27,907 nt of DNA, taken from NCBI GenBank assembly GCA_049999725.1, contig JBNGIS010039314.1:1-27907 (forward strand), read 5' to 3'. The notes beneath the pieces are model-generated. The model worked only from the letters and a program-made list of their open reading frames with translations, made no database searches and was not told the DNA's origin. The stretch is from Haplomitrium mnioides (lineage: Eukaryota > Marchantiophyta > Haplomitriopsida > Calobryales). The translations under genes were made by a program, and so were the position numbers. Below are positions 10,083-20,244 of this stretch, in pieces. Numbering within the stretch: the first letter of the stretch is position 1; each line of letters opens with the position of its first letter.

Positions 10083-12752
10083 AATCTATCTCTTTTGGAA
10101 GCTCCAGTATTCTTTGTGCCAAAGAAAGATGGTGGATTTTGTCTTTGTACAAACTATCGAGGCTTGAACAATCAAAGAGTGAAGAATGCCTATCTTCTAC
10201 ATCGTATTGATAATTTATTGGATCAATTGAGTGGTGCGCGATTCTTTTCTAAGTTGGATCTTCGAAGTGGTTATTGGCAAATTCCTATCAAGTCAATTGA
10301 TGTGCTAAAGACGGCTTTTTGTACAAGGTAAGAGCATTTTGAGTGGAAGTTTCTTATATTTGGCCTTACGAATACTCCAACAATATTCATGGATCAAATG
10401 CATCAAGTTTTTGATGGTTTGTTGGAGAAGTTAGTGTTGGTGTTTTTGGATGATATACTTATCTTTAGTAAAAGTGAAGTTGACCATCGTGATCATCTTA
10501 AAGAAGTATTGCAAAGATTATTCAATTGGAAGTTTTATTGTAAAAAGTCCAAGTGTAGGTTTTGGAAGCAAGAGGTGACTTATTTATGACATAAAATGTC
10601 TGTGGATGACATCAAGATAGAGGAAGAGAAGACTAAGGCTATTACAAAGTGGCCAACGCCAAATGATGCAAAGGATATTCGAGCTTTCAATGGATTGGCA
10701 AGTTTTTATTAAAGATTCATCCATTACTATGCTCATATTGCTCCACCGCTTACGAATCTGTTAGGCAAGGAGGCAAAGTTTCAAAAGACAACCAAAGAGC
10801 AAGAGGTATTTCAACGACTTAAGGATGCAGTGTCTTCTCATTTAATTCTATAATCGTATGATCCAAAGACATGTTGTATAGTTAATTTGATGCCTCTAAT
10901 TTTTCTATTAGAGTAGTGTTACACCAAGAGTTTGAGGATGGACTTCATCTGATTGCCTTCATGTCACACCAGCTAAATACAATAGAAAGAAATTATTCTA
11001 TAAGAGATAGAGAGCAATTAGCAATGGTTTATGCTACCAAAGTTTCAGATACTATTTTTTAAGAAAGCATGTACTTATGTGCACCAATCACAAGCCCTTG
11101 TTGCACTCAATTCACTTGGAAAATATGACAAGTCGTCATCGTCAATAGGAAAATCAGCTAGAGCTCTTTGATATTAAGATGGAGTACAAGTCGGGAAGGT
11201 TTCATACTACTGCCAAAGCATTGTTACAAAGACCGAATCATTGTCTAAATACATCGGAGGTTGCAAATGTTAGTTTATTGCATCTTGATAAAGCAACGAG
11301 TGACAACTTTCGACAAAATTTACATGGAGATGCCTTCTTTAATCTTATTAAAGCATATATGGCGGTCAAAGATAGTGAGTATCATGACTTTTCCATTTGA
11401 AATGCTATTCTCTATCAAGGTCATCAAATATATGTTCCATAGCATGATGCACTTCGAATAGCCCATGTACAAGAAGCACATGACATTTTAATCTATGGGC
11501 ATATTGGGGTAGATAAGACTATAGAGTTGCTTCAACGTACTTAATGGTGGCCAAACTTAGCTCAAGATGTTTGTGACTTTGTTCGTTCTTGTGAGAGTTG
11601 TCAACAAAACAAGGCTTCAAATCAAAAACCAGTTAGTCTTCTTCAACCATTACTGATTCCTACTACTCGATGAGAACATATATAAGTTTTGATCTTGTCA
11701 CTTCACTTCCAACTACGCATCGTGGTTTTACTGCCATTGTGGTGTTTGTGGATAAGCTAAGCAAGCAAATTCATTTAGCATCAATAGTGGATACAGTGGA
11801 TGCTCCACAACTAGCAAAGATTTACTTTGATGCAGTCTCTCGATATCATGGCATGCCAAAAGTATTAATAACTGATAGAGATCCACAATTCACTCGAAAG
11901 TTCTAACGATAGTTGTTCACACTTTTGGATGCCAAACTCTCTATATCTATTGCCTATCTTTCTCAAACAGATGGGCAAACGGAGCCCACTAATTGCATTG
12001 TAAAGGATATGCTTCGCGCGTTTATCAATGTTCATCACACTTCTTGGGATAGTTTCTTACCAGTTGTGGAGTTTGCCTACAACAACTCCAAACAAGCAAG
12101 TATTGGGTTTTCTCCTTTCTTTCTTACTTTAGGTCAACATCCTCTTGTTCCCGATGGTTTGCTTTCTCTTTCTTCTTCCAATGTTTCAAGTATTTCTACT
12201 TTTTTGTCTCATTTATCTTTTTCCTTGCAAGATGCTCGCAACCATCTTACCATTGCTCAAAATTGGCAAAAAAATATGCTGATAGCCATCATTGTGATTG
12301 CTTTTTTGTTTTAGATGACCAAGTTATGTTATCTACTCATAATCTCTCAGTATCTTTAGATACTCAAGTATGTAAGTTATCTTCTGCTTGGATTGGTCCT
12401 TTCTCTATTTTTGAGGTTTTTTCTCATATTGCTTATAAACTTGACGTTCCTCTTCATATGAAGATTCATTCTATATTTCATGTCTCTAAACTTCAACCTT
12501 TTTTTTAGTCTATCTTTTTTTCCAAATCATGTTCAACATCCTCCTCTAGCTATTGTTCTTGATGATCATGAAGAATTTGAGGTAACCCGCATTTTGGTGA
12601 AAAGAGTTATTAAGCGAGGGCGACATCCACAAGTTCAATACAAGGTTTTATAGAAAGACAATCCACTTTATGTTGCTACTTAGGAACCTTCTTCAAATCT
12701 TGAGAATGCTCAAGAGGTTATTCAAACATTTGAAAGTTGTGGCAATGACAAA
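10083..12752 (+). repeat. right arm of the large imperfect inverted repeat
   Basis: This is the plus-strand counterpart of 7025-9695, with arms of about 2.67 kb. The arms are diverged copies of one transposon family, not an identical recent inversion. Each carries its own stops and substitutions. Confidence 0.8.
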
Positions 12753-12755
12753 GCA
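10083..12755 (+). pseudogene. decayed pol polyprotein (RT to chromodomain) of chromovirus copy D
   Basis: The copy starts abruptly in the RT at [12 protein letters not shown]. It continues through [14 protein letters not shown] (about 10220-10280), the catalytic VFLDDILIFSK (about 10440-10470) and FYCKKSKCRFWKQE. RNase H remnants follow (10900-11040), then the integrase zinc finger with an intact SCESCQQNK (about 11590). The integrase core keeps all three acidic positions: FDLVTSLP (11688), ITDRDPQF (11868) and QTDGQTEPTN (11966). It ends in a chromodomain (12570-12750) where two Trp codons have become TAG. Other stops stand where the family has Trp or Arg, for example TAA for CGA near 10710, which fits decay of methylated cytosines. 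No LTR of this copy was found at its 3' side; similarity stops after GGCAATGAC at about 12749. Confidence 0.88.
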
Positions 12756-13370
12756 ACAACCAAAGCTTTGTACTTTTACACAAACTCTCAAGTTTCTATG
12801 AATAAAAGATAGTGGATATCCCATCTTTTATAAATGAAGATAAGAAGTTTGACTTGATGTTTTGGTAGCCAATAGATAGAGAAGCATTTGTACCTCATAG
12901 AATTCTTCTATTGAATCCTTTAAATATTCAAATGGTTAACATTGACAAACATTTCTTATGTCAATTTTTAGTGTATAATTTTGGAGATGAATTTCTAGTT
13001 TTTGTAATAGAATTAAGAGAGTATGTTATCTTATGTGTAGTAAATTATGACATTGAATGGGAGTGTTTTATTTACATTTTCTGGTGGATAGAAAATGGAT
13101 TTGAACCAAGCTCCTCTAGAAGAGTTCAACTCCAAATGCTATATTTATGTTCAAGCAACGTCTAAGCAAATGTAGCAAGATTTTCTTATTCGTAAGTTTA
13201 GAGAGAGGTTTCGTGATTTGGTGTTAGCATCAACTAAAACTTTTTTTTTAAATCTATTTTGCATAATTGAAATGTGTATATATTTGTTTTTGTATAAGTT
13301 ATTAGTAGTTAAGTTGTGATAGAAAATCATAGAGGTAAATTCCAACAACCTAGAAGAAGGAGTTTGGATA
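12756..13370. other. AT-rich stretch between copy D and the gag-like remnant
   Basis: The stretch has no recognisable domain. It could be leader or LTR sequence of the element whose gag-like remnant starts at 13371, but I could find neither a primer-binding site nor a repeated partner. An open frame at 12911-13165 has biased composition and no motif. Confidence 0.4.
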
Positions 13371-14050
13371 ATGACAAAGTTGGAAGAGCTTCAAGCCACT
13401 ATTATAGCAAGCCAACAACAAACAAATATGCTAATGGAAAATATGGTGAAAATACAATTGCAATAAGAAAATGAAGAAGGGAGTCAAGAAACGTTGCTTC
13501 AAAAGATGAGCAAGTCATGTAAAGTAAAGTCTTATGGAGGAAGATGCATGGTTGGTATTGTAGAAAGGTGGGTTAATCAAATGGAAGTCCATATATCATA
13601 TTATACAAATGTTTTTTATTTGGAGAAAAAATTGTTTGCAAGGTCATTTTTAATATAACATGCATCTATTTGGCTACAATGATAGAAGTGACAAAAAATG
13701 CATGAGGAGAACAAATTTTATGGAGTAGTCTAAAAGAAGGTTTGCTACAAAATTTTTAAGCAATAGATTTTATATTCATTGCAAGAACTAAGCTTTGGGA
13801 GTTAGAGCAACAATGAAACATCACAAGATACAATCATAAGTTTTAAAGCTTACAAGTCCAAATTCAATAAATGAGTTCAGTTAAGGTCACTGACAAATTT
13901 TGCAAAGGTTAAAGAGAAAGATTCGAGGAGAAGTTATGATGCACAATACAAAGCATGTTAGTGAAGCATCTCGTTTGCTTAAAGAATTGGAAGAACACTA
14001 AGGATTATGCAAACAAGAGGAAATTATGGTCCCATATCTATAGAGTTGGG
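13371..14050 (+). pseudogene. decayed retrotransposon Gag-like remnant
   Basis: An ATG at 13371 opens MTKLEELQATIIASQQQ, a glutamine-rich coiled-coil start. It is followed by GIVERWVNQMEVHISYY near 13555-13600, which resembles the conserved W...ME block of Ty3/gypsy capsid. Later frames give YNHKF...LQVQINEMSSVKVTDKF (13835-13900), like the end of the retrotransposon gag domain, and then SEASRLLKELEEH. The reading frame is broken by several stops and frame changes. It may belong with the plus-strand LTR at 6049-6540, interrupted by copies A and D, but this is inference. Confidence 0.55.
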
Positions 14051-14927
14051 AAATATGAAAAAGAGAGATTTCAATTGGTTTTTTTAAGTTTTAAAAAACT
14101 GAAAATTGATTTATTCACGTACTTATAGTATTTTGAAAAAACATTTATACTCAATATTTTGCAAAAAAAATAAATTTTAAGTTATTATATTTAAGTAAAA
14201 TAAGCAACTTAGATAGATTATATAAAATATATTAAACTTAATTCACCATATTTTAATACTTTCTTGCAATACTCAAAAGACCTTTTTAACTTATGAAAAC
14301 ACTTATTGAAAATAAATTCAAAGAAAAGACGATATTGAGATAAACATTAACATCTTTGTCTACATTCTTTTAACGTATGCTTTCAACTTCCATTACATAC
14401 AAAAAAGATGAAAACAAAAACAAATAGCTATGTTTGCATAGACTTTCATATAGATATCCTTAAAACATGATCTATTTCATTCAAAATCAATTCGACACTT
14501 CTATACACACATACACTCAATCTCTGGTAACTTACACAAATGTATTCCAATAATAAAATCACATAAGCAACTCAAGTAAAGGATGATTTCTCAATTCAAA
14601 ATTGTAATATATGTTACAACAATATAACCAAAAAATCAAAATAAAAAATCTTACGTACAAAGACTATTTGTCTCCAAATGTAAATGGTTCAAACATGAGC
14701 ATCCATGCCAGCATGCGCTTCCTTCCTTTCTTACTTCTTATGTAGTGCACAATTTTTTATTCAAAAGTCATTTATTTCTACAAAGTAGCTAGTCAAACAT
14801 GAATTTAATAACATATACACTAAACATTTTTTGAATAAAGGATCATTCATTAAAATATATGCATCCAAGCGCCCATAGACTTGATCTTTATTTGAAATGA
14901 AATACTTTATTGTATGAAAAAAATACA
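14051..14927. other. AT-rich intergenic DNA
   Basis: No coding region or transposon domain was recognised. A single sequence at 14859-14884 (ATCCAAGCGCCCATAGACTT) resembles the units of the array at 15769-15985. Confidence 0.5.
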
Positions 14928-15305
14928 TCATTTTGCTGCTTCTTCTTCAATCTTGTCCTCATTATTCCAAATAGTGTCAAATACATCAACTAGTTGACAA
15001 GCATAAGCATGTGAAGCCGTAAGAAAATCCTATCGAGACTTTCCAGTCTCTGAAATAGCTATAGAGTCATCATAGAAACCAGCAATACCAAGAGGAACAG
15101 ACGCATTGTGGTATTACAAAATATGTATTGCAGCAACACTATGGTTGCCTATAGCAATCTTGTATCTATACTTGTCAAGGTTTCTAATATCAAACTCTGA
15201 CTTGTCTCTCAACGTGCACTTCGGGTCCACAACCACAATGAACAAAAAAAGTAGGTACACTTGTTGGCAAGCATCATTTGCGCAAGCAAATCCACAAAAT
15301 TCTTG
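14928..15305 (-). pseudogene. unidentified decayed coding segment
   Basis: Minus frame from 15305 to a stop at 14930-14928, about 125 codons with two internal stops. It reads protein-like: VVVDPKCTLRDKSEFDIRN, then YRYKIAIGNHSVAAIHIL, then (after a TAA) VPLGIAGFYDDSIAISETG. After a TAG follow DFLTASHAYACQLVDVFD and an acidic tail ending EEEAAK. I do not recognise the family. The even spread of charged and hydrophobic residues and the few stops suggest a former gene or transposon protein rather than chance. Related-looking minus-strand pieces lie upstream at 15449-15742 and 16056-16400, possibly exons of the same decayed gene. Confidence 0.45.
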
Positions 15306-15448
15306 TTAAGTCATCTAATCTCAGAAAGCCCCCAATTGTCCATTCCAAATTTTGCCAAATTCAAAATGTTCAATCGAATTGCAATCGTTGCTTCACAAAT
15401 GATGCAGCGTTGGGTTGCATAAAAAAGCTCTTTACAAATAGGCTATGG

Positions 15449-15742
15449 CTAAACCAACTTTTTCTTTTGCAAAACCAGTTTTTTCTTTGTGTAGCCTTCT
15501 ATTGGCTTAATTACTTTTCCTTTTTTTGAAGTCGACAGTCCACTTGCCACTCCAACAACAAATGTTACAGACCTAGGATGAGGCACAAATTGAGCCAAAC
15601 TCACCTTTAAAATCTTCAAAGTAAAAGCAAACTTGATAAAATCCCTTTCAATTGACTTGGCATTCAAGTAGGCATTAATGAAGTCTCTTTTACAAAAAGA
15701 AATTGCAAAAGTTGAAAGACAAAAAAAAAGTATTAGTGTCAA
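15449..15742 (-). pseudogene. unidentified minus-strand open segment
   Basis: This 97-codon open frame contains CKRDFINAYLNAKSIERDF and then QFVPHPRSVTFVVGVASG and KKGKVIKPIEGYTKKK. It is in a different frame from 14928-15305. Downstream, near 15430-15340, more protein-like text (MQPNAASFVKQRL) appears between stops. I do not recognise the family. The hydrophobic N-terminal part may be chance, and the start is uncertain. Confidence 0.35.
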
Positions 15743-15768
15743 TAACTTAAATTAAAAAATAAAGACAA

Positions 15769-15985
15769 GAGTCTATATGCGCTTGCACTCTAGACTCCAG
15801 GCATGCTTGAACTCAAGAGTCTATACGTGCCAAAAACTTTCAAGTCCATGCACGCGTGGACTTTTGAGTCCAAGTGCGTCAAGACTCTTGGAGTCAATGT
15901 GCACATAGACTTGACGGTCTTTGTGAGCATTAGTAAAGGAGTACTTGCACTAGGGACTCACAAGTCTATGTTAGCATGAGCTCAA
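15769..15985. repeat. array of about nine ~24-bp imperfect palindromic units
   Basis: Units begin near 15769, 15792, 15817, 15842, 15866, 15891, 15916, 15941 and 15962, a period close to 24 bp. The idealised unit is GAGTC-N12-GACTC with a GC-richer centre such as ATGTGCRCAT, so each unit is itself an imperfect inverted repeat. The best ones are 15842-15863 (AAGTCCATGC...TGGACTT) and 15891-15912 (GAGTCAATGTGCACATAGAC). Units are diverged from one another. There are no constant repeats with unique spacers, so it is not a CRISPR array. Confidence 0.7.
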
Positions 15986-16055
15986 AAGCTCCGACTAGTA
16001 GAGACTTCTTATAAGAAAAAAGAGTAACTTTTATCTTTTCGTCCTTGTAAGCTTC

Positions 16056-16400
16056 TTACAGGTCAAAAGTGAAGGGGTCTCGATGCTTCATTTTGTTGAA
16101 AGAAAACTTCTTGAGAAGGTATTGTAAAGACCAATTCCATCCTCTCACTACATAAGGAGCCCAATGTGAGCTTTGTGCTCCTCTCAAATCATAGAGATTT
16201 GGACCAAAAAGCTCATGTTGAAATTTTTGCCTTCTCCTTGAAAAAGGTACAGGGTGATGTTTAATATCCTTTTCGGTCTCATAGAGAACTAGCCATTTGT
16301 TGGCTAATTTGATGGGTTCAATTGACTTCAACACGTCAACATATCGACTAAACTTTGGTTGTGCGGATTTTAGAGCAGTGGCTTGAGATGCTATTTTTTT
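16056..16400 (-). pseudogene. unidentified exon-like segment, about 110 codons
   Basis: The open frame runs on minus from 16571 to 16056, but only the part below about 16400 looks like protein: SAQPKFSRYVDVLKSIEPIK, KLANKWLVLYETEKDIKHH, FSRRRQKFQHELFGPNLYD and SSHWAPYVVRGWNWSLQYLL. The upstream 60 residues are a run of Phe, Leu, Val and Ser from T-rich DNA and are probably intron or spacer. A possible splice acceptor (AAAATAG on minus) lies near 16391. The family is not recognised; it could be an exon of the same lost gene as 15449-15742 and 14928-15305. Confidence 0.45.
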
Positions 16401-16862
16401 TACTAACAAAATGTGCAAAAAAAAAACTTCTGAAAATGAAAGATAAAAGGTCAAAAAAAAAACTAAAGTGCAAAAATAGGCCAAAAAACAAGAAAATGCA
16501 AAAATAACTATGAGAAAAAAACACAATCTTGTAACTACACTCGTGACAAACAATGGAAAGAAACTTTCCATTGTTGTTGTTTTCTATACATGAATTTCCA
16601 GAAACATATTTTCCCACTAAAAAAAGATTTGCGGAGCACTTGGCACAAAGGTTTGCACGGTTTGAAAAAAGTTAGCATATAAAGCACTCTTTTTCTTAAT
16701 TCTTCTAGCTCTTTTTTTCTTTTTGCTTTAAGAAAATTATACTTTTTTGTCGTTTTGTAGGCTTTTTTTTCAAAAGTGCCGTTTTTTTATATACTAACGT
16801 GTGTCAAGAATATATATTTAAATCATTCCTTGAGTTTTCTACTTTTTTATTTTTATTTTTAA
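16401..16862. other. homopolymer-rich AT DNA
   Basis: Runs of A and T dominate. Open frames here (for example 16348-16617 on minus) are low-complexity and are not credible proteins. Confidence 0.5.
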
Positions 16863-17195
16863 ATGGCAAGAGTGTTGAGAGGCAAGAAGTGATTAGAATT
16901 TCAAGATTCATGTTCTAAGAAAATTTTACCTTTTGGACATAAGCTTGAGAATCTTTTAAATCGTCATTCTGAGGAGGGAAGCACTTACGAACCAAGAATG
17001 TCAAGTGTGATGGCTAGTATTTTGGGCAAAAACACATCAGCTATTGAACAAGATGTGTTAAGAGAGAAAGATCATGGGAGTGAACCTATGCGCAAAGGAT
17101 CCAAGACTCAATCTTATTCACGCATTGGAAATAATTTGCCAATCAAGCGATCAAATTTTATTCCTTCTCGAGATTTTTCAAAACACTTGAATTAA
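16863..17195 (+). pseudogene. unidentified coding remnant with one in-frame stop
   Basis: ATG at 16863 opens MARVLRGKK, then a TGA, then the same frame continues without a stop for about 100 codons to a TAA. It reads LEFQDSCSKKILPFGHKLEN, RHSEEGSTYEP, MASILGKNTSAIEQDVLREK and ends in SNFIPSRDFSKHLN. It is hydrophilic and lysine/serine-rich. The family is not recognised. It lies just left of the chromovirus derivative at 17367-20113, so it may be one half of a sequence whose other half is at 20245-21450. Confidence 0.4.
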
Positions 17196-17366
17196 CAAGC
17201 GTGATGAGTTCTTAACAATACAACTGAACTTTGTTTCTCTCAAACCAAAACTCATCTTTTGAGATTTGAGAACAAGAAATACACCTTGAAGTCAACAACT
17301 AGACGTTTAAGTCACAATTAACAAAACATTGTGGAGGTTTCTTTGCCAACAACAAACAACAATAAA

Positions 17367-17880
17367 TGTAAAAGAACTCAAAGACAAATTCTAAATGAGT
17401 AAGAACTCATAGTGAACTCTAAAAGAATTCTTCAACCAAATACCGATAAGCCAAGTAAAGCCAAGAAATGCCACTACAAGACAACTCTAATAGAGTTATG
17501 CAACTCAAGGCCCAAGCTAAAGCCAAGAGAGCAACCAAAGAACCCAAATGATTCGAGAGAAACTCCAAAATGAAGAGTGGGCGATGAAGCCCTTCTATTT
17601 GTATAAGAGAAGGAGACGTCAAACCTTTTCTTTCACCTACAAGTCACTTCTAATTTTAGCTCTAAAAGTGATCATATCTTATTTCTCTAAAAGTAACTTT
17701 GAAGGCAAGTAATCTTATCCCAATTCAACCTTAAAAGTAACCTTGTACTACTTCACTTAGAGTAACTTCAAAAACAAATAAATTTAAAATTATTTCAACC
17801 CTAAAAATGACCCTCTACCACTTTTTTTACTTCTTTCTTTTTTCTTATATATAGCACAACATCATGCTTCAACTATTGCA
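17367..17880 (-). repeat. 3' LTR of the deleted chromovirus
   Basis: On plus it runs from TGTAAAAGAACTC to CAACTATTGCA, 514 bp. It aligns with 19587-20113 along its length. It contains a ~71-bp internal duplication (AAAGTAACTT near 17689 and AGAGTAACTT near 17760). The TATA site is mutated. Confidence 0.8.
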
Positions 17881-17895
17881 TAATCTTTGTCTTTT
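17881..17895 (-). other. polypurine tract
   Basis: On minus the sequence AAAAGACAAAGATTA immediately precedes the 3' LTR and follows the pol stop codon. It is the expected plus-strand primer site of the element. The equivalent in copy A (6999-7013) is less purine-rich. Confidence 0.6.
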
Positions 17896-19400
17896 AATCA
17901 ATGATGTCGTTGTCATTACCCGTTGTTTCAAATAATCAAATAGCCTCCTGAGCATTCTCAAGGTTAGAGCATGGCTTCTAAGTAGCATCATCAAGTAGAT
18001 ATCCCTTCCATAAAGCTTTATATTGAATTTGAAGATGTTGCCAACACATAAGGACTTGTTTAGCCAAAATATAATTCATCTCATATTTTTCATATTATAC
18101 GGAACAATAGGTGGAGGAGGAATTTGAACACAATTTGGAAAAGAAGATGGACTAGAAACAAAAAGCTTAAGTTTAGATACATGGAATAGAGGATGATTCT
18201 TTATATATAGAGGAAGATCAAGTTTGTTTACAATGGGATAAATAACTTGAGAAGTTGAGAAAGTACCAATCCAAGTTGGAGATAACTTATGGACTTAAGT
18301 ATCTAAAGACAAAGAAAGATCATGAGTAAAAATCATAACTTAGTCACATAAAACATAAATTTTAAAAAATCACAATGATGTTTATTAACATATTTTTTCC
18401 AATTTGAGCAATAACAAAATGGTTTTGGGCATCTTGCAAAGAGGAAGATAAATGACACAAAAAGGTAAAAAAAAAACTTGGAGCATTAGAGAAGGAAGGA
18501 GAAAGCAAATCATCAAAAACAAGATGATGTTGACATGAATTAAGAAACAAAAGAGAAAACTGAGTACTTGCTTGCTTGTAGTTGTTGTATGCAAACTCCA
18601 TAGCTATTAAAAAACTATCTTGATTTTTAGAATAAATGTTGAGAAACACTTGAAGCATATCTTCAACAATGCAATTCATGTGTTAGGTTTGCAAATTTGT
18701 CTGAGGATGATAAGTTGTAGACATAGATAGTTTGATATCAGAAAATGTAAAAAACTTCATTTTTATCAAAGAACACCAGCACCAACTTATCCAATAACCC
18801 ATCAAAAACTTGATGCATGTGATTCATAAATATTGTCGGAGGATTAGTAAGACCAAATGTAAGAACCTTCGACTCAAAATACCCATACCTTGTGGGAAAA
18901 GTTGTCTTTGGCATATCACTTGGCTTGATAGAAATTTGCCAATAGTCACTTCAAAGATCAAACTTAGAAAGAAATCACACACCATTCAATTGATCCAATA
19001 AATCATCAATATGAGATAGAGAATAAGGATTTTTCACTGTTTGATTGTTCAAGCCTCGATAATTTGTACAAAGACAAAATCCACCATCTTTATTTGGTAT
19101 AAAGAATACAGAAGCTCACTAAGGTGAAGCACTATGTTGAATAAAATCCTTCTAAAGAAAATCTAACAAGGTCTTTCAAAGCTCTTCTAGTTCTTGTGAT
19201 GATAACAGATACATAAGTCAATTATAAAAATTGCTTTCTTGTATCAACTCAATAAAAAAAGACATTCTTCGATCATCTCGTAATTGTTTTGGTGAGTCCT
19301 CCGGAAACACATTTGCAAACTTGTTCAAAATATCATCTATCATTGAGGTAGGCAAAACTTTTCGTCCCTCCTTATTCAAGTGCATCAGATTTTTACTTCA
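17896..19400 (-). pseudogene. fused remnant of RT and integrase/chromodomain
   Basis: On minus, 19400-18770 holds the pre-RT linker and RT with [15 protein letters not shown]-like text (about 19080). It runs to VFDGLLDKLVLVFFD, where it is cut inside the catalytic LDD motif. The next recognisable text is integrase core from the STTYHPQTN position, then MNCIVEDML (18679), MEFAYNN and SPSFSNAP. The linker, chromodomain and stop reach about 17896. Frames change several times. Confidence 0.8.
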
Positions 19401-19402
19401 AA

Positions 19403-19546
19403 TCATATGTTTTTGGCATTAGAAATCATCCATAACTCTCTTCTTCTCGAAAAAGTTTCTCTTTCTTTCATTCTCATTTCTAAGAGATATGAAAGATGTT
19501 CAAGTCGTTGTTGCATTGCTTGAACCAGCACTCTTTGATTCTCCAT
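19403..19546 (-). pseudogene. gag N-terminus, truncated
   Basis: An ATG at 19546 opens MENQRVLVQAMQQRLEHLSY, followed by LLEMRMKERETFSRRRELW. It is a Gln/Glu-rich coiled-coil start typical of plant Ty3/gypsy Gag, and starts 27 bp downstream of the primer-binding site. The rest of gag and the protease are gone; the frame runs into the pre-RT linker after about 48 codons. Confidence 0.6.
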
Positions 19547-19573
19547 ACAACTCACCACAAAAAAAGAGTTGTA

Positions 19574-19585
19574 GCTCTTACACCA
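19574..19585 (-). other. degenerate primer-binding site
   Basis: TGGTGTAAGAGC on minus differs from the canonical TGGTATCAGAGC at three positions and lies one base inside the 5' LTR end. Its position confirms the orientation of the element. Confidence 0.75.
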
Positions 19586-19586
19586 A

Positions 19587-20113
19587 TATAAAAAAATCAA
19601 AAACAAATTCCAATTGAGTAAGAACTTATAGTGAACTCTAATAGAGTTCTTCAACCAAATGCAATTAAGATAAGCAAAGCCAAGTAAAGCATCTACAAGA
19701 TAAGTCTAATAAAGTTATGCAACTCAAGTCCCAAGCTAAATCCAAGAGTGCAAGCAAAGTCAAGCAACAAAAGAACCCAAACAATTCAAGAAGAACTCCA
19801 AAATGAGTAGTGGGGCTATGAAGCCTTTTTATTTATACAAGAGAAAGAGGCATCATCCCCCTTCTTTCACTTACAAGTCATTTCCAATTTCAGTTCTAAA
19901 AGTGATCATATCTTACTTCTTTAAAAGTAACTTCGAAGGCAAGAAATCTTTTCCCACTTCAACCCTAAAAGTAGTCTTATACCACTTCACTTAAAGTAAC
20001 TTCAAAGGCAAGTAAACTTAAATGATTTCAACCCTAAATATGACCTTCTACCACTTCCTTGACTCATATATATTTTCTTATACATAGCATAGCTTCATGC
20101 TTATACTACTACA
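19587..20113 (-). repeat. 5' LTR of the deleted chromovirus
   Basis: On plus it runs from TATAAAAAAATC to ATACTACTACA, about 527 bp, aligned to 17367-17880. The inner tip has decayed from TG to TA. It has a TATA box TATAAATAA on minus (19829-19837), the ~71-bp internal duplication (near 19922 and 19993) and the palindrome GAACTCTAATAGAGTTC (19633-19649). Confidence 0.8.
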
Positions 20114-20244
20114 ACCACAATGCCTAAGTTCCAAATTTATTTGTTCAAAAAACTAAAAGCATTGAATCAGATGATTGCTTCAACTTTGAATATAGTATGC
20201 TATCACTGTGGAAATACTTAATTGACGAATGAATTGTGCAAAAT

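Larger units (their letters stand above)
17367..20113 (-). mobile_element. internally deleted chromovirus derivative with both LTRs
   Basis: The element is 2747 bp with a 5' LTR at 20113-19587 and a 3' LTR at 17880-17367 (minus orientation). The primer-binding site is adjacent to the 5' LTR and a polypurine-like tract to the 3' LTR. Inside are only a gag start, part of RT, the end of integrase and the chromodomain. Two deletions are visible. One joins the gag start to the pre-RT linker near 19400. The other joins the RT catalytic block to the integrase core near 18765, removing RNase H and most of integrase. No 5-bp target-site duplication is seen (ATAAA left, ACCAC right). It belongs to the family of copies A and D. 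Confidence 0.85.

Noticed and set aside
14928-15140. Peptidase M20-like assignment from the GFYDD motif
   Set aside because: Only a short motif resembles that family. The flanking metal-binding and dimerisation regions are not found, so no function is given.
15769-15985. CRISPR-like array of short repeats
   Set aside because: Units are contiguous and diverged, with no constant repeat plus unique spacer pattern and no cas genes, in a plant nuclear context.
16401-16571. Transmembrane N-terminus of the 171-codon minus frame
   Set aside because: The Phe/Leu/Val-rich text comes from homopolymer T/A DNA. Only the downstream part looks like real protein.
17362-20118. Target-site duplication around the deleted chromovirus
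   Set aside because: The five bases on the left (ATAAA) and right (ACCAC) do not match, so no insertion duplication can be claimed.
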